The notes: a model not told the origin generated them from the letters alone. 64,000 bases of DNA from Polaromonas sp. P2-4 (GCA_024703855.1 CP087965.1:5882001-5946000), one strand, 5' to 3'. Positions 9,021 to 18,580 are shown, counted from the stretch's first letter. Numbers and translations: made by a program.

Positions 9021-9265
9021 CTGATACCTCTTCCGGCAGCTTGCCTGTCGCTCGTATTGATTGGCGCACCGATGACGCAGATTCCATGGCCTGTCTAGTG
9101 ACTGCGCTGAATTGTTATTTGATTTCGGTAGCCTGCGACCAGACGACCTGGAGCGCATTGTGAAGGGTAAAGCCTTGCATGAGGACACCGGCCCATCGAC
9201 ATTTGGCATCAACGGTCAAGTTCGGCATTGAACAGGTCAAACCGGCAGCGGGCTCCCTGTCGAAG

Positions 9266-9472
9266 TTAGCTTAGGCTGATGTCTCGCGGGCGATTTTCCC
9301 GCCATACCATCGCCGCAAGCACCGTCGTGACTACAAATGCGACCCCGCTTGCCCAGAGTGGAATATGCACTCCATTGACCGTTACCTCCCAGCCCAACAG
9401 AACGCGCAGCAATTGCAGCAAGGCGATCAGCGAGAAGAGAACAACTGCGATGGTGGTGAAGGGCTTCTTCAT
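9266..9472 (-). CDS. Small inner-membrane protein, two TM segments
   Basis: A 68-residue protein with transmembrane helices at about residues 8-27 and 40-58 and a charged tail (WRENRPRDISLS). The central EVTVNGVHIPLW stretch would form a short loop. No function is known to me. Genes of this size and layout are common orphans, and the neighbouring 9695-9931 gene is of the same type. Confidence 0.6.
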   Translation of the reverse strand: MKKPFTTIAVVLFSLIALLQLLRVLLGWEVTVNGVHIPLWASGVAFVVTTVLAAMVWRENRPRDISLS

Positions 9473-9694
9473 TTTCTGTCTCCGTTCGCGGAAATGAGAA
9501 GGTGACGCGCCATGACGGGCTGATAACGGTTAACGTCGTGCTGTGCGGCTGGCCAAACTGACAGCTGACATGGCACGGCGCTCAAGGCCCGTCCGCACCA
9601 ACTACCGGTTAGGGTGCAAATCCATTTGATTGCCGGGAGCACCAGAAAACCCGAGAAAAACTCGCTCGCCGCTGCCGCTGCGCCGGCGCGGATG

Positions 9695-9931
9695 TCAGAC
9701 TCTCTTCTCAAGAATAAAGCTAAGCAGGAAAAGCGTCACCGGCCAAAGTCCAACGAAGATTCCCCAACGTTCTGCGTGAGCTTCCTGCAGCGCCGCCTTC
9801 AGCGCGGGATCGGTGATCTTGCTGAGGACATGCCGTCCGACCTCGAGTTGCGGCCCGAAAAACCACAACAGCCACGACAGCGGGATCGAAAGCAATCCGA
9901 CCCAGAACAAGACTTGCGATAGCGTTTGCAT
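9695..9931 (-). CDS. Small inner-membrane protein, two TM segments
   Basis: A 78-residue protein with hydrophobic helices near residues 6-26 and 55-73. A very strong ribosome-binding site (GGAAGGAGG, about 5 bases before the ATG) supports it. No recognised family. Confidence 0.65.
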   Translation of the reverse strand: MQTLSQVLFWVGLLSIPLSWLLWFFGPQLEVGRHVLSKITDPALKAALQEAHAERWGIFVGLWPVTLFLLSFILEKRV

Positions 9932-9974
9932 ACCGTCCTCCTTCCGTTAAGGCGCAACAAACTCTCGTTTGATG

Positions 9975-10049
9975 TCATCCGACATTATCTGCCCCACTAT
10001 CCACCAGAACAATGCCGAAAAAAGAAATCACGAGGAGGAATGCCGCCAT
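9975..10049 (-). CDS. Possible small membrane peptide
   Basis: Frame MAAFLLVISFFGIVLVDSG... of 24 codons ending 44 bp before the next gene. The same frame is open further upstream (TITLERKVPLVIAPKTKI), so the true product may be about 50 residues from a non-ATG start. The single hydrophobic helix and co-orientation with the next gene are the only support. Confidence 0.3.
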   Translation of the reverse strand: MAAFLLVISFFGIVLVDSGADNVG

Positions 10050-10216
10050 GATCTTCGTCTTGGGGGCGATAACTAGAGGAACCTTGCGCTCTAACGTGAT
10101 TGTGAGCGGCGGGCGGCACGGCACCAAAAGAAAGAAGCCCGCTTCACACCCGTCCGCTCGACATACCGGTTATTCCAGTTCGCATTATTGAGCTTTTCAC
10201 AATTCATGACAGCATT

Positions 10217-10305
10217 CCCGTCATTGCAGAGCGCAGCGCGGCAATCCATGGCTGCGCTTGATCGACGATGGATCGCCACGGCCTGCGGCCTCGCGATGAC
10301 GAGAC
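10217..10305. repeat. Dispersed palindromic repeat (CGTCATTGC / GCAATCCATGG type)
   Basis: Imperfect inverted repeat: CGTCATTGCAGAGCGCAGCG...CAATCCATGG on one arm and GATCGCCACGGCCTGCGGCC.TCGCGATGACG on the other. This is the common bacterial repeat type whose translation gives runs such as VIARPQAVAIHRRS. An 84-codon frame across it (10091-10345, minus) is therefore not a gene. The rest of 10050-10411 holds nothing else I can support. Confidence 0.6.
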
Positions 10306-10411
10306 GCTGCGTAGGCCGCGCGATGACCGCAAGAGTGTCATCCATTAAGGAAAGATCAATAGAAGCGAGAACAAGGCGCGACGCCGCAGACAGTGCTGTA
10401 GCACGGCAAGG

Positions 10412-10862
10412 CTAAGCAACGCAGTTATCGTTTTTAATGCGAATTGGAATTAGGCGGCTGCTTGCGCGCTTCACCATCCATAGCGCGGCGCCGTTGGCGC
10501 GGATGTTCTGGCCTGATACCCACCGCGCACCGTCGCTCGCCAGAAAGGCGACGACGTCGGCGATGTCCTGCGGTTCGGCGAGGCGCTTGAAAGGTGATCG
10601 CTGCTTCGCGGCCTCGCGAGCAGCCTCAGGGGCAAGGCCATGGTAGAGATCGGTGTGTGTCGCGCCGGGTAAGACGATGTTGCAGACAATGCCTCGCTTG
10701 CCGAGCTCTTTCGACGCCGCGAGCGTGAATTGCTCAAGCGCGCCCTTGGTGCCGGCATACATAAGCGTGTTGTCGTAGCCGACCGTCGTCAGTGCCGCGG
10801 AGATGCTGACGATGCGGCCGCTGTCCGCCATATGCTTGGCCGCCTCCTGGGCATTGCTCCGT
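10412..10862 (-). pseudogene. 5'-truncated short-chain dehydrogenase/reductase
   Basis: C-terminal half of an SDR. It has the catalytic Ser region GRIVSISAAL, the YxxxK motif (YAGTKGAL), NIVLPGATHTDL and the C-terminal DIADVVAFLASDGARWVSGQNI. The N-terminal Rossmann GxxxGxG half is missing. Sequence homologous to an SDR starts abruptly at about 10862 (NAQEAAKHMADSG), immediately beside the stop of the lipoprotein gene. This is a true deletion junction, not an indel. Confidence 0.8.
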
Positions 10863-10864
10863 TT

Positions 10865-11926
10865 TCATTGCACCGCCGCCGCCTGAAGATCGAATATGTA
10901 AATGCCCTCGCCCGCACCGGCGGGCAATCCCACGTGCGGGGCCTGGAAGGCGAAGAACCGACCATCGTCCCTGACCACCGGGTTGGACGCCTTGAATCTG
11001 CCGCCCTCGTTGAAAAACGTCAACCGATCCATGCGTCCGCTGCCATCCAGGGCCAGTCGGTAGAGGTCGATGTTGTCCGCCCCCTTACGACTGTGCCGGT
11101 CGGATTCCACCAAGGTATGCCGGCCGTCCGGAAAGATCCCCTCCGGTTCATCAAACTGGTCGGGCGCGAGCGAGTAATTCACCACCGCGCCACTGTCCAG
11201 GTTCAGCCCCATGACCTCCGTTCCCTGAAATCCCCCAGCGGTAAAGGTCAGCTCTCTTTCCTGCGGCAGCCTGAAATTCTGTGTTTCCAAGCCGGCCACG
11301 AAAGGCAGGCTGCGGATGTCCAAAATAAGCGTCTTGTTGATCAGGTGCGGTACCCCGCCCGTGTAGTCGATAAAGGCCTGCCAGAACTGGGAGACCCCTG
11401 CAGGCAGCAGGGCCGGCGTGTTCTCGTTGTTCAGCGTCCAGGCGATGCGCAGGTTGCTGCATGAAACGGCCGGCCCCTCGAAACAGAACGCCCCCAAGGG
11501 AACCGCGGGACGGTCGAGGGTCTGGCTCAGGACCCAGAGTTCGGCGGTGCGGATGCGGGCTTCGACCGGGTTTTCCGCCGAGAAGGTGCGCGAACCGGAC
11601 AGCAAGATGTCGCCATTGCTAAGGTACAGGGCGCGCGTGTATCCCTTGTGGACGTAGTGGCGGGTCATCGGACGGATGATGCCGGTTGCCAATTCGATCT
11701 CGAGAACGTCGCCGAAGGTTTTCTCGATAAAGAGAATCCGCTGTCCGTCATGGGACCAGTCGGCCCGCTCCCCGAACTGGGTCAGCCGCCGGATATGGGG
11801 AGGGAAACTGTCGGCGGTCCATTCGCCGACATTCAACGCTGCACCGCCGCCGCCGCCACCACCGCAACCGGGCAGGGATATGGCGATCGCCAAACACAAA
11901 GACAGGAAGAACCAGAGTGTTTTCAT
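10865..11926 (-). CDS. Lipoprotein with TolB-like (PD40) beta-propeller repeats
   Basis: A 353-residue protein starting MKTLWFFLSLCLAIAISLPGC, a lipoprotein signal with Cys21 as the acylation site, followed by a Gly run. The body has propeller-type units: RADWSHDGQRILFIEK, GYTRALYLSNGDILLSG, EGIFPDGRHTLVESDRHS and NPVVRDDGRFFAFQAP. It probably sits on the periplasmic face of a membrane. RHSRKGADNIDLYRLALDGS is typical of PD40-containing proteins. An AGGAGG lies just upstream of the ATG. Role unknown. Its 3' end abuts the truncated SDR. Confidence 0.75.
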   Translation of the reverse strand: MKTLWFFLSLCLAIAISLPGCGGGGGGGAALNVGEWTADSFPPHIRRLTQFGERADWSHDGQRILFIEKTFGDVLEIELATGIIRPMTRHYVHKGYTRALYLSNGDILLSGSRTFSAENPVEARIRTAELWVLSQTLDRPAVPLGAFCFEGPAVSCSNLRIAWTLNNENTPALLPAGVSQFWQAFIDYTGGVPHLINKTLILDIRSLPFVAGLETQNFRLPQERELTFTAGGFQGTEVMGLNLDSGAVVNYSLAPDQFDEPEGIFPDGRHTLVESDRHSRKGADNIDLYRLALDGSGRMDRLTFFNEGGRFKASNPVVRDDGRFFAFQAPHVGLPAGAGEGIYIFDLQAAAVQ

Positions 11927-11992
11927 CGCACACCTCCTGGAACAGGCGAATGAAGGTCCCTGCCTCCTGTTGCTCAGCGTGCCACGCCCGGC

Positions 11993-12672
11993 TTACCGCG
12001 GCGGTTGAACTGGGACAGGCATGATCGAGGTGTCTGAGACAGCGGAGTGGAGAGCTTGATAGCTCTGGCGTAATAACGATGCAATAGCCGTCCAATCCGC
12101 CTCGGTGACATCCCCAAGCTCTGCGCGTGTATCGTGGATGATCATCGCTTCCGCCCGCAGCTGACCGTGCTTCCAACGTCGAGTTGACAGGAACCTGATA
12201 AACAGTCGCTGCGGCTTCAGCGCAGGCCAGTCCCAACGCACCGGAGGGATAGCGATCACGCTCCCCGATGCACAATCCACCACTCCAATTCGAGAGCAGC
12301 GGCGCGTTGTGCGTCAAAATCGATGTTGCCGGTGTTGCGGATGAGCCCAAAGTAAGCCTGTAGCGCCGGCAATGCTTTCTGATAATCGCTGCGCTGCTTG
12401 CCATCTTTGAATGTGAAGGCGGCTGCAGCGCCGCGATAGGCGCCGAGATACGACCTGAGCCAGGGGAATTGATATTGGGTGCGCAGCATTTCCGCCAACT
12501 CGGAGAAAAGCGCCATGCGCTGGCGTCCATAATATGACTGCCACATGGTCGTTTCCAGCGTGCCCAACGCCACCGGATCAAATTGACGCAGGTCGCGGTG
12601 CAGGGGCCAATAAACATCGGCACCCGCGCCAACCAAACAAACAGCCAGAATCGCCAGGATTCCACGTCGCAT
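11993..12672 (-). CDS. Uncharacterised protein with N-terminal membrane anchor (two frameshifts)
   Basis: Starts MRRGILAILAVCLVGAGADVYWP with one N-terminal hydrophobic segment, then a helical domain (QSYYGRQRMALFSELAEML, PWLRSYLGAYRGAAAAFTFKDG). The frame slips near 12268 (after WWIVHR; one extra G) into RERDRYPSGALGLACAEAAATVY and again near 12175 into HGQLRAEAMIIHDTRAELGD, ending ASLLRQSYQALHSAV. Restored length is about 225 residues. The continuity across all three frames suggests one intact gene with indel errors. Function not recognised. Confidence 0.55.
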
Positions 12673-13052
12673 GTTAGTCAAGGCCTTTATCGTCCACAAT
12701 CCTGCAAAAGCCCCTGTTGATCTTGGGCACTGATAGTTGCCCAGCCAGGTCTCGGCACTACGCCCGAGCAGATTTGCAAAACGCCACCAGTTATGCGACG
12801 AATTCCGCCAGTCGAACAATGACAGCATCGCCTGTGTTGCGACGGGTAGGAAATTCAACCGCCTGAGTGCAAGTATCGTAGCCGTCGGCCCATCCGGCAA
12901 GCGCCGATTCCCGTTTTCCAAATCTGGGTAATTGGGGTCGCATTACCTGGTGGATCCCACGGATCGCGTTCGCTGGCCGGGGTGTAGGGCATGAAAGTGT
13001 TTCAGTTTTCGATGGAGACACACCAATCAACAGCTTGAGGCCATCAGTCGCG
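12673..13052. other. Intergenic stretch with a short duplicated motif
   Basis: No gene supported. 12841-12876 (GAC.GGTAGGAAATTCAACC and following) closely matches 53912-53947, which is also upstream of a minus-strand gene. 12928-12946 is an AATTGGGGT junction motif. Confidence 0.4.
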
Positions 13053-14127
13053 TCAATCCGTGTGTGATTTTGCGGTGAACGGCTGCACCGGAAGGACTGA
13101 CCTGCGCTCAATGTCCTTGCCGTCTTCATTCCGCACCAACTCAATGATCACAACTTCTTGGTCAGTAATGGCAACCACCCTGCCTTGCTGCGTTCCGAGA
13201 TAGTTTCCTACACGTACTTGAAATAATTGGGCTGGTGGTTGATTGTGTTTCACCAATGCAGTCTTTCTGCCCGCCTGGCCAATGACACCCACCACTGATA
13301 AATCTGTCAAGGCCGCTGACTCCAGTGGCTCTCGCTTGCGTTGATCAGCTATACCTCCGGAGAACGGGTTTTTGTAGCTCCAAGCCATTTTTCTTGTTTT
13401 TGAAATTTGCTCACGCAAACCCATGGACTGCATTTGATCCAACACCAAGTCCCCCAAGTACACAGTACCTTGTACCGTCACAAGAAGAGAGTTTTGTCTG
13501 GAAAAACTTATTCGTTCCACTAACGATTCGCTCATCACCTGGTACATTGACAAGCCAATCGAGCATGGCCTTGTAGGTGGATGCGACCCTGAATTCGAAA
13601 CGATCCAGACCACTGTTTGGAAATCCAATGGAGGTAGGCATAAACATTTCAAACTGGATGCCTTGCCCGAACGAGTATTCCTGCATGCGCAACAAGTACG
13701 TCACTCCGAGTTTGGGCTGGTACGACGGCGAGGGCACTGGCAAAGCCATGCCTTGATTGACTTTGCCGATCATCTCAAACCCTGCTATACCGCCAGCCAA
13801 AGGTACCGACTTGACTGCGTAAGGCGCAATCCATCGACCCTCATCATCCTCAGCCAGACCTTTTGCAAAAGCAGCGAGATCAGTCTCCCGCAATGTTCCC
13901 TCGAACCTGAAGTCACCAGCCGTAGCCTCCGCTTTCCGCAAATCGCTGAAGTCGGGTAGTTGTCGAGCAACGCGGTCAAGCTCCAATACGATCCGGTAGA
14001 GGGGCGTATATCTTGGTTCCGTAACCGATTCCTGAACTGCGGCGCTTTCAGCCTTTGGTGTCCAGGTCAGGACAACAGGAGCCAAATACGTCAAAAATTG
14101 ACGCCGAAATAAAAGGTTCTGGGTCAT
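13053..14127 (-). CDS. PilO/PilP-like type IV pilus assembly protein (one frameshift)
   Basis: The C-terminal third matches PilP, the inner-membrane lipoprotein that links the pilus alignment complex to the secretin: NPFSGGIADQRKREPLESAAL, VGVIGQAGRKTALVKHN, YQVRVGNYLGTQ-type FQVRVGNYLGTQQGRVVAI and a final ERRSVLPVQPF. The middle part (ERISFSRQNSLLVTVQGTVYLGD) resembles the end of PilO. The N-terminus RRQFLTYLAPVVLTWTPKAESA may be an export or anchor signal. The frame slips near 13520. About 358 residues in all, so a PilO-PilP type fusion is possible. No other pil genes are nearby, so it is an orphan. Confidence 0.55.
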
Positions 14128-14213
14128 GTCGATATTTTGGACTGCAGATATTGCAAATTACCTGCGGTATTGGAATCCAACCTCATGACCATCACTATTG
14201 CCGTCAACGCCGC

Positions 14214-14858
14214 TCAGCGTTTTGCGTACTTGAGGTGCGTCACCTTTGCCGCCGCAACCGTCCGAACCAGATCAAGGCCATGCAGGTTGTCGCCGACACC
14301 CTCGAACAGCCGCTCACCGCTGCCAAGGAGCGTCGGGACAAGATTGATTTCCATCTCGTCCACCAGTCCGGCTGCGAGATACTGCTGGGCGGCATTCGCC
14401 CCACCTGCGAGCGTCACATCCTTACCACCCGTTGCCTGACGCGCCTGTTCGAGCGCCGCGTGGATGCCATCGGTGACAAACGTGAAGGTCGTCCCGCCAT
14501 CAAGTTGAAGGGGTTCACGTGCGTGATGCGTGAGCACGAACACGGGATGATGGAACGGCGGGTTGACGCCCCACCAGCCCTTCCATGGATTTTGGGCATC
14601 CCAAGGGCCGGGGTGTCCGCCAAACATGTTGCGCCCCATCACCGTGGCCCCAATGTTGGCGAGCGATTCCTCGACGACCGGGGTGCTTTCGTTGACCTCC
14701 CCGCCTTCGAGGCCAAGGAGCGCACCAAACACCGCCAGCTTAAAAGCCCACTCGTGAAGGCGCCCGCCGCCGATTCCAAGAGGGTTCTTGATGCTCTGGC
14801 TGGGACCGGCAACAAAGCCGTCGAGCGACATTGAGATTTTGAAGCGCAGCTTGGACAT
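14214..14858 (-). CDS. Dihydrofolate reductase/RibD-like family protein
   Basis: A 214-residue protein of the RibD C-terminal/dihydrofolate-reductase-like fold. It begins MSKLRFKISMSLDGFVAGP, has VMGRNMFGGHPGPW, PVFVLTHHAREPL, the nucleotide-binding GGKDVTLAGGANAAQQYLAAGLVDEM and PTLLGSGERLFEGV. These proteins bind NADPH and reduce unknown substrates. GGGAG is 9 bases before the ATG. Complete and in frame. Confidence 0.85.
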   Translation of the reverse strand: MSKLRFKISMSLDGFVAGPSQSIKNPLGIGGGRLHEWAFKLAVFGALLGLEGGEVNESTPVVEESLANIGATVMGRNMFGGHPGPWDAQNPWKGWWGVNPPFHHPVFVLTHHAREPLQLDGGTTFTFVTDGIHAALEQARQATGGKDVTLAGGANAAQQYLAAGLVDEMEINLVPTLLGSGERLFEGVGDNLHGLDLVRTVAAAKVTHLKYAKR

Positions 14859-15003
14859 GTCTTGACTCCCAGGAAATTGTGGTCGCCCGCTGGGGTTGCC
14901 ACCTGCTGCGAAGTTTACAGTTCTGGAAGACCCGCTCTGGGTCGGGCGGCCGAACGCTTGAGCTCAGCGGCGTGCCGCAGGCTCGTCCCCTTGAGTGATG
15001 GGA

Positions 15004-16432
15004 TTACGGCCACGCGATGTAGCCGGCTGACAGGGTCTTAAAACGACTATCAAATACGATTTTTCCGGTGCTAGGAAGGTTGGCGATCAGGAAATTTATG
15101 CACTCCAGCAATCGCTGGTTCACCACACCTGCCTTGAGTACTCCAAGTGCCAAACAGGCCTGCTGTCGGCAAATTTCTCGCTCCAGTTTCGCCTGTATCT
15201 CGTATTGAGTTAGTGCAGCAAGCGCTGAGGCCGCATATTGATCTCCGAGCAACCCAATTATTCTGTCGTAATAGGGGCGGCCACGCGGTGAAACACCATC
15301 GCAGTAGGAGAGGCCACGACCAATGCGGCACATAAGCACAACCCTCACTAGTTTGGGCGCGAAGTTTTGAAGAATATCCGGCTGACCATTTATATATGAC
15401 GATATATTGTCCGCCACCGGTGCCTCATGAGCGAAGTTGTCCCAGCCATTATGCTTTTCCAGAAGTTGATCAATGAGGCCATCGACGATAATTGAGCGCT
15501 CGGCATTTGATCGAAAGGAATTGCCTCCAACAGCTTGAAAGAATTGTTCACCAAGTTGATATTTATCTCTATAAAGATTGGTGTTATACCCTTCGAGGGT
15601 CAGACCTAGTCCATATTTCGTGTCGTCACTGCTAGCCTTCCAGACGGAAATTGCCAATAGGGCAATGTTTTTGCGGACTTGAGGGTCTGTGTCTCTTGCG
15701 ACGTAAATGCCAAACATTGTGCGAAGGATGTTTCCACAATGATGGGAAGCCAGTGCACCAATCTTTCCGGAAATGGACGCTGAGATTTGCCAGATCTAAG
15801 GGTTGCGTGTATGTCTTCAGGTTCTGAATAAACGCTTGAACTTGTAGCGCTGCTTCAGTTGGGCGGTCGTTAAGTACGTCTTGTATGCAGGTTTGAAGCC
15901 AACCAAGCAGTTCAAATGCATTAATGGTGTAGTTGGTTGGGTGAGAAATGCCGATGTCATTCCGCATGTCAAGAATGTGCTTGAGCTTCTTGTGCGTCGT
16001 GTCACTGATTAACTCAAGCTTCCTGCATGTGTCGAGCAATACCGCATCTTTGACCGAACGAAGATCCTCCTCTGTTTGGTAGAAGTTTCTCGCCTTTCCG
16101 CCTATGGCAGCGTCGTAGAAAATATCAAGGCCGTACGCGATTGCTTTCTTATGGAGGTCAAGAACCACCTCATTCCATATTGCGTTCAGTGAATAATCAA
16201 ATAGACCAAATCCAGCGCCGACAACAAACTTTGAAAGATATCTTGCACCCTGCTTTACGTGAGCAGGCAGTGACTCAATATAGCCCGGCAAATTTGTGCC
16301 AATAATGGCCCGCTGGTCTTGCGCCGCAATTATGTTGTCGTGCGGCAGCCCAATGTTCTTAAGAAAGTCCACAATAATCTGTGCTTGTGGATCGACCAAC
16401 TGCATTTGTGGCTTCGGTACGAGAGCGTTCAT
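15004..16432 (-). CDS. Uncharacterised protein with a HEPN-like RxxxxxxH motif (one frameshift)
   Basis: About 475 residues once a slip near 15760 is repaired. The N-terminal half (MNALVPKPQMQLVDPQAQII) has a central helix bundle ending KLKHILDMRNDIGISHPTNYT, where R-N-D-I-G-I-S-H fits the HEPN nuclease motif. The C-terminal half (FGIYVARDTDPQVRKNIALL...) is also helical and unknown. The gene is more AT-rich than the PDH region, consistent with transfer. It could be an RNA-targeting defence or abortive-infection protein; that is inference from the motif. A general start ATG at 16432 has weak support. Confidence 0.5.
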
Positions 16433-16825
16433 TGTGTCCTTGGTGTAGGTCGGTGGGATGGTATGGTATTTCCGGAATCTAACGAACAGAAGTGTTTATC
16501 TGCCGCGAGGCGATGCATGAAAGAAGCGCCGGACTCATACGCGGCAGATAAACCTTGTTGGACTGAACCGTGGCGAGGGGGTTGAATGTTGATCTGATGG
16601 CCTATAGGGGTTTGTAATTTCCAGGCGGCCAAGCGAATCAAATTATGACTGAGCTTTGGGTGGCCGTGAGCTGTGATTTATTGCCCGAATCCATCCTGTG
16701 GCGGAGACCCCCTGACGGCAGAGGGGCCTGACGCTGTGTCGTGGCGGTTTGAAGCGACGTGCGCATGCATCGCCGCAACGGCCTGAAGTGCCGTGTCCGT
16801 TTCTTGGTTTTTCGGCCCCGCTCTA
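16433..16825. other. Intergenic stretch
   Basis: Spacer between the HEPN-like gene and the IS91-type remnant. No gene is supported. Part of 16640-16825 may be further decayed transposase sequence. Confidence 0.35.
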
Positions 16826-17036
16826 TCACGGCGACCCCCGGCTGGCTGGCATCGGCGCCCGCCCTGGTGCGGGCAAACGGCCTGAGGCGGGCAACTGGAC
16901 CATCACCAGCAAGCAAGACTGCTGGCAACACGGGCAGTGACGCACATCCAGCCTGGCCACCCGTACCATGAAGTCTTTCGCAGATTCGACCGCTTGCGGG
17001 TTGGTGGCGGGCATCTGCAGCGCCAGGCGTGCGGCA
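16826..17036 (-). pseudogene. Remnant of an IS91-type transposase 3' end
   Basis: The frame ALQMPATNPQAVESAKDF.. then ARLDVRHCPCCQQ resembles the C-terminal tail of IS91/IS801 transposases, which ends in a zinc-ribbon-like Cys pair and a Pro-rich tail. Nothing of the catalytic domain remains. It is bounded at 17036-17060 by an AATTGGGGT-type motif. Confidence 0.4.
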
Positions 17037-17254
17037 ATTAATTGGAATCTGGCCCCAATTTCCCAATTTCAACAAGAAACGATGGTTGGATAACGTCAGT
17101 AGTAATTTTTATTGCCAACCTCGTGGCTCTTGGAATATTCTCAAGCTCATCTTGGTCAAGGTGGCTATAGAAGGTAAAGTTCAGAGAGCGTTTAACTTCA
17201 TTTTGAAGAGTTAGCTCTCCGTGGACGCATCAATCTATCAATGAAGGTTTAGTA

Positions 17255-17989
17255 ATGTCGGCAAACGAGACGGTTGAAGCACTCTTGGTCGTAATTAAGA
17301 GATTCATGAAGTGGATCGGTATAGGCATACTTATTGTTGTCGCCATTGGGGTGCTTTTTGGGCTGTATGATCACCTTTCCGAATACTGGCAGAATAAGCC
17401 GTACGCACTTACAAAGTACGCGGATGTGGCGCTAGGCATGTCTAAGGAAGAAGTTGCTTACACAAAGGGAATTCCTAAGCAGGTAATCGGAAATCTTATT
17501 GTTGATAAGCCTACTGGTCGGCAGTACCACGACGTAATATCAGTTGATAAGATTGAAAAAGGCAAGGAGGTTAAGGACTTTAGCCAGTGGAGCTATGAAA
17601 TTTCGGGTTTGTCCTATCTAGACGTAGTGTTTGATGAAAAGACAAAGAAAGTAAAGAGCATCATTTGCTACTCAAGTGATGATTCGTTTAGTTGTACGTC
17701 AGTTTTTGGTTTACACAATGGCTCATATGAGAAGGCGGTCAAGGAAAGATTGAGTGCGCCAGATCTGGAGACGATAGAGGGTGACATAAAAATAATGCCC
17801 TACAAACGCTTCAATCTAACTCTATATCTTGAACAAATGAAGGTGTACCAGTTCGTTGTATCCAAAGATGCGTGGGAAATGAGCGCAACAAGTGTGCGCT
17901 GCCCCATGAAATACCAACGCGACGATTCATCGCCCTTTGTTCAAATCGTAATTGAATATTATCCTTGCTCAATGCCGTCAGCGCGCTAA
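17255..17989 (+). CDS. Single-pass membrane protein with BamE/SmpA-like motif
   Basis: A 244-residue protein with a hydrophobic segment at about residues 17-40 (MKWIGIGILIVVAIGVLFGLY) and a long C-terminal domain, probably periplasmic. ADVALGMSKEEVAYTKGIPKQV resembles the BamE-type motif LG.S.EEV....G.P. Two Cys pairs (SIICYSSDDSFSCTS and a late RCPMK..YPC) suggest disulfides. Codon use is markedly AT-rich compared with flanking regions, pointing to recent transfer. Function unknown. Confidence 0.65.
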   Translation: MSANETVEALLVVIKRFMKWIGIGILIVVAIGVLFGLYDHLSEYWQNKPYALTKYADVALGMSKEEVAYTKGIPKQVIGNLIVDKPTGRQYHDVISVDKIEKGKEVKDFSQWSYEISGLSYLDVVFDEKTKKVKSIICYSSDDSFSCTSVFGLHNGSYEKAVKERLSAPDLETIEGDIKIMPYKRFNLTLYLEQMKVYQFVVSKDAWEMSATSVRCPMKYQRDDSSPFVQIVIEYYPCSMPSAR

Positions 17990-18046
17990 TATTGAGTGGC
18001 TCCAGCCGCCGCTGAGCTTGGGCATTAGGCAATCGGGAGAAATGTC

Positions 18047-18475
18047 GTGATCAGGGAATTTGAAGCGGCTGACATCGAGCCACTAATGGTCATCTGGCGA
18101 AGTGCCGCAGAACAGGCACATGACTTCCTTTCTCGTGGATGTCTGCAGCAGTGGGAGCCATATGTAAGAGCCTGTATCGAAGGCTTCGAAACCTTTTCGT
18201 ATGTAGTCAATGGTCAATGCGTTGGGTTCATTTGTCTGTCGGATAAGGAGATTCACCTGTTATATGTGTCACCGAAGTGCCAAAAAGAAGGTATCGGTCG
18301 ACAGTTTTTGGACTTTGTTAAGTCTAAGATTGATAGCTTGACGCTCAAAGTCCATTCTAAGAATGCATCGGCCATGCGGTTCTATGAGCAAAATGGCTTT
18401 GAATTTGACGGCGAAGTCACAAATGATTCGTTCAGTGAGCCACAAAAGACCATGTCATGGCGGGTAATTGGGTAA
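18047..18475 (+). CDS. GNAT-family N-acetyltransferase
   Basis: A 142-residue GNAT enzyme: MIREFEAADIEPLMVIW at the start, the acetyl-CoA-binding motif A as LLYVSPKCQKEGIGRQFLDFV and motif B as LKVHSKNASAMRFYEQNGFEF. It resembles small acetyltransferases such as YjaB/YiaC types; the acceptor cannot be told. The start is GTG at 18047 with GGGAGA upstream; the nearby ATG at 18042 is out of frame. The last codons and the stop lie inside the tandem octamer array, so the natural C-terminus may have been replaced by repeat sequence. Confidence 0.85.
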   Translation: MIREFEAADIEPLMVIWRSAAEQAHDFLSRGCLQQWEPYVRACIEGFETFSYVVNGQCVGFICLSDKEIHLLYVSPKCQKEGIGRQFLDFVKSKIDSLTLKVHSKNASAMRFYEQNGFEFDGEVTNDSFSEPQKTMSWRVIG

Positions 18476-18557
18476 TTGGGTAATTGGGTAATTGGGTAAT
18501 TGGGTAATTGGGTAATTGGGTAATTGGGTAATTGGGTAATTGGGTAATTGGGTAATT
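18462..18557 (+). repeat. 12 tandem copies of the octamer GGGTAATT
   Basis: Perfect head-to-tail array of 96 bp, followed by AGGGTCAAACTCCAATTA. The unit equals part of the AATTGGGGTC motif found at other junctions in this region. It contains the stop codon of the acetyltransferase gene. It is too short and has no spacers, so it is not a CRISPR. Confidence 0.95.
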
Positions 18558-18580
18558 AGGGTCAAACTCCAATTAACGCC

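Noticed and set aside
10091..10345. 84-codon minus-strand frame
   Set aside because: It translates a known type of dispersed palindromic repeat (VIARPQAVAIHRRS pattern) and is not a gene.
16640..17075. 145-codon minus-strand frame
   Set aside because: It overlaps the IS91-type tail in another frame and has no coherent domain.
17983..18029. Second attC site between the membrane protein and GNAT genes
   Set aside because: GCGCTAAT ... CATTAGGC is symmetric, but both ends lack the AAC/GTT cores and the arms pair poorly.
18462..18557. Possible CRISPR array
   Set aside because: The 8-bp units are tandem without spacers and no cas genes are present.
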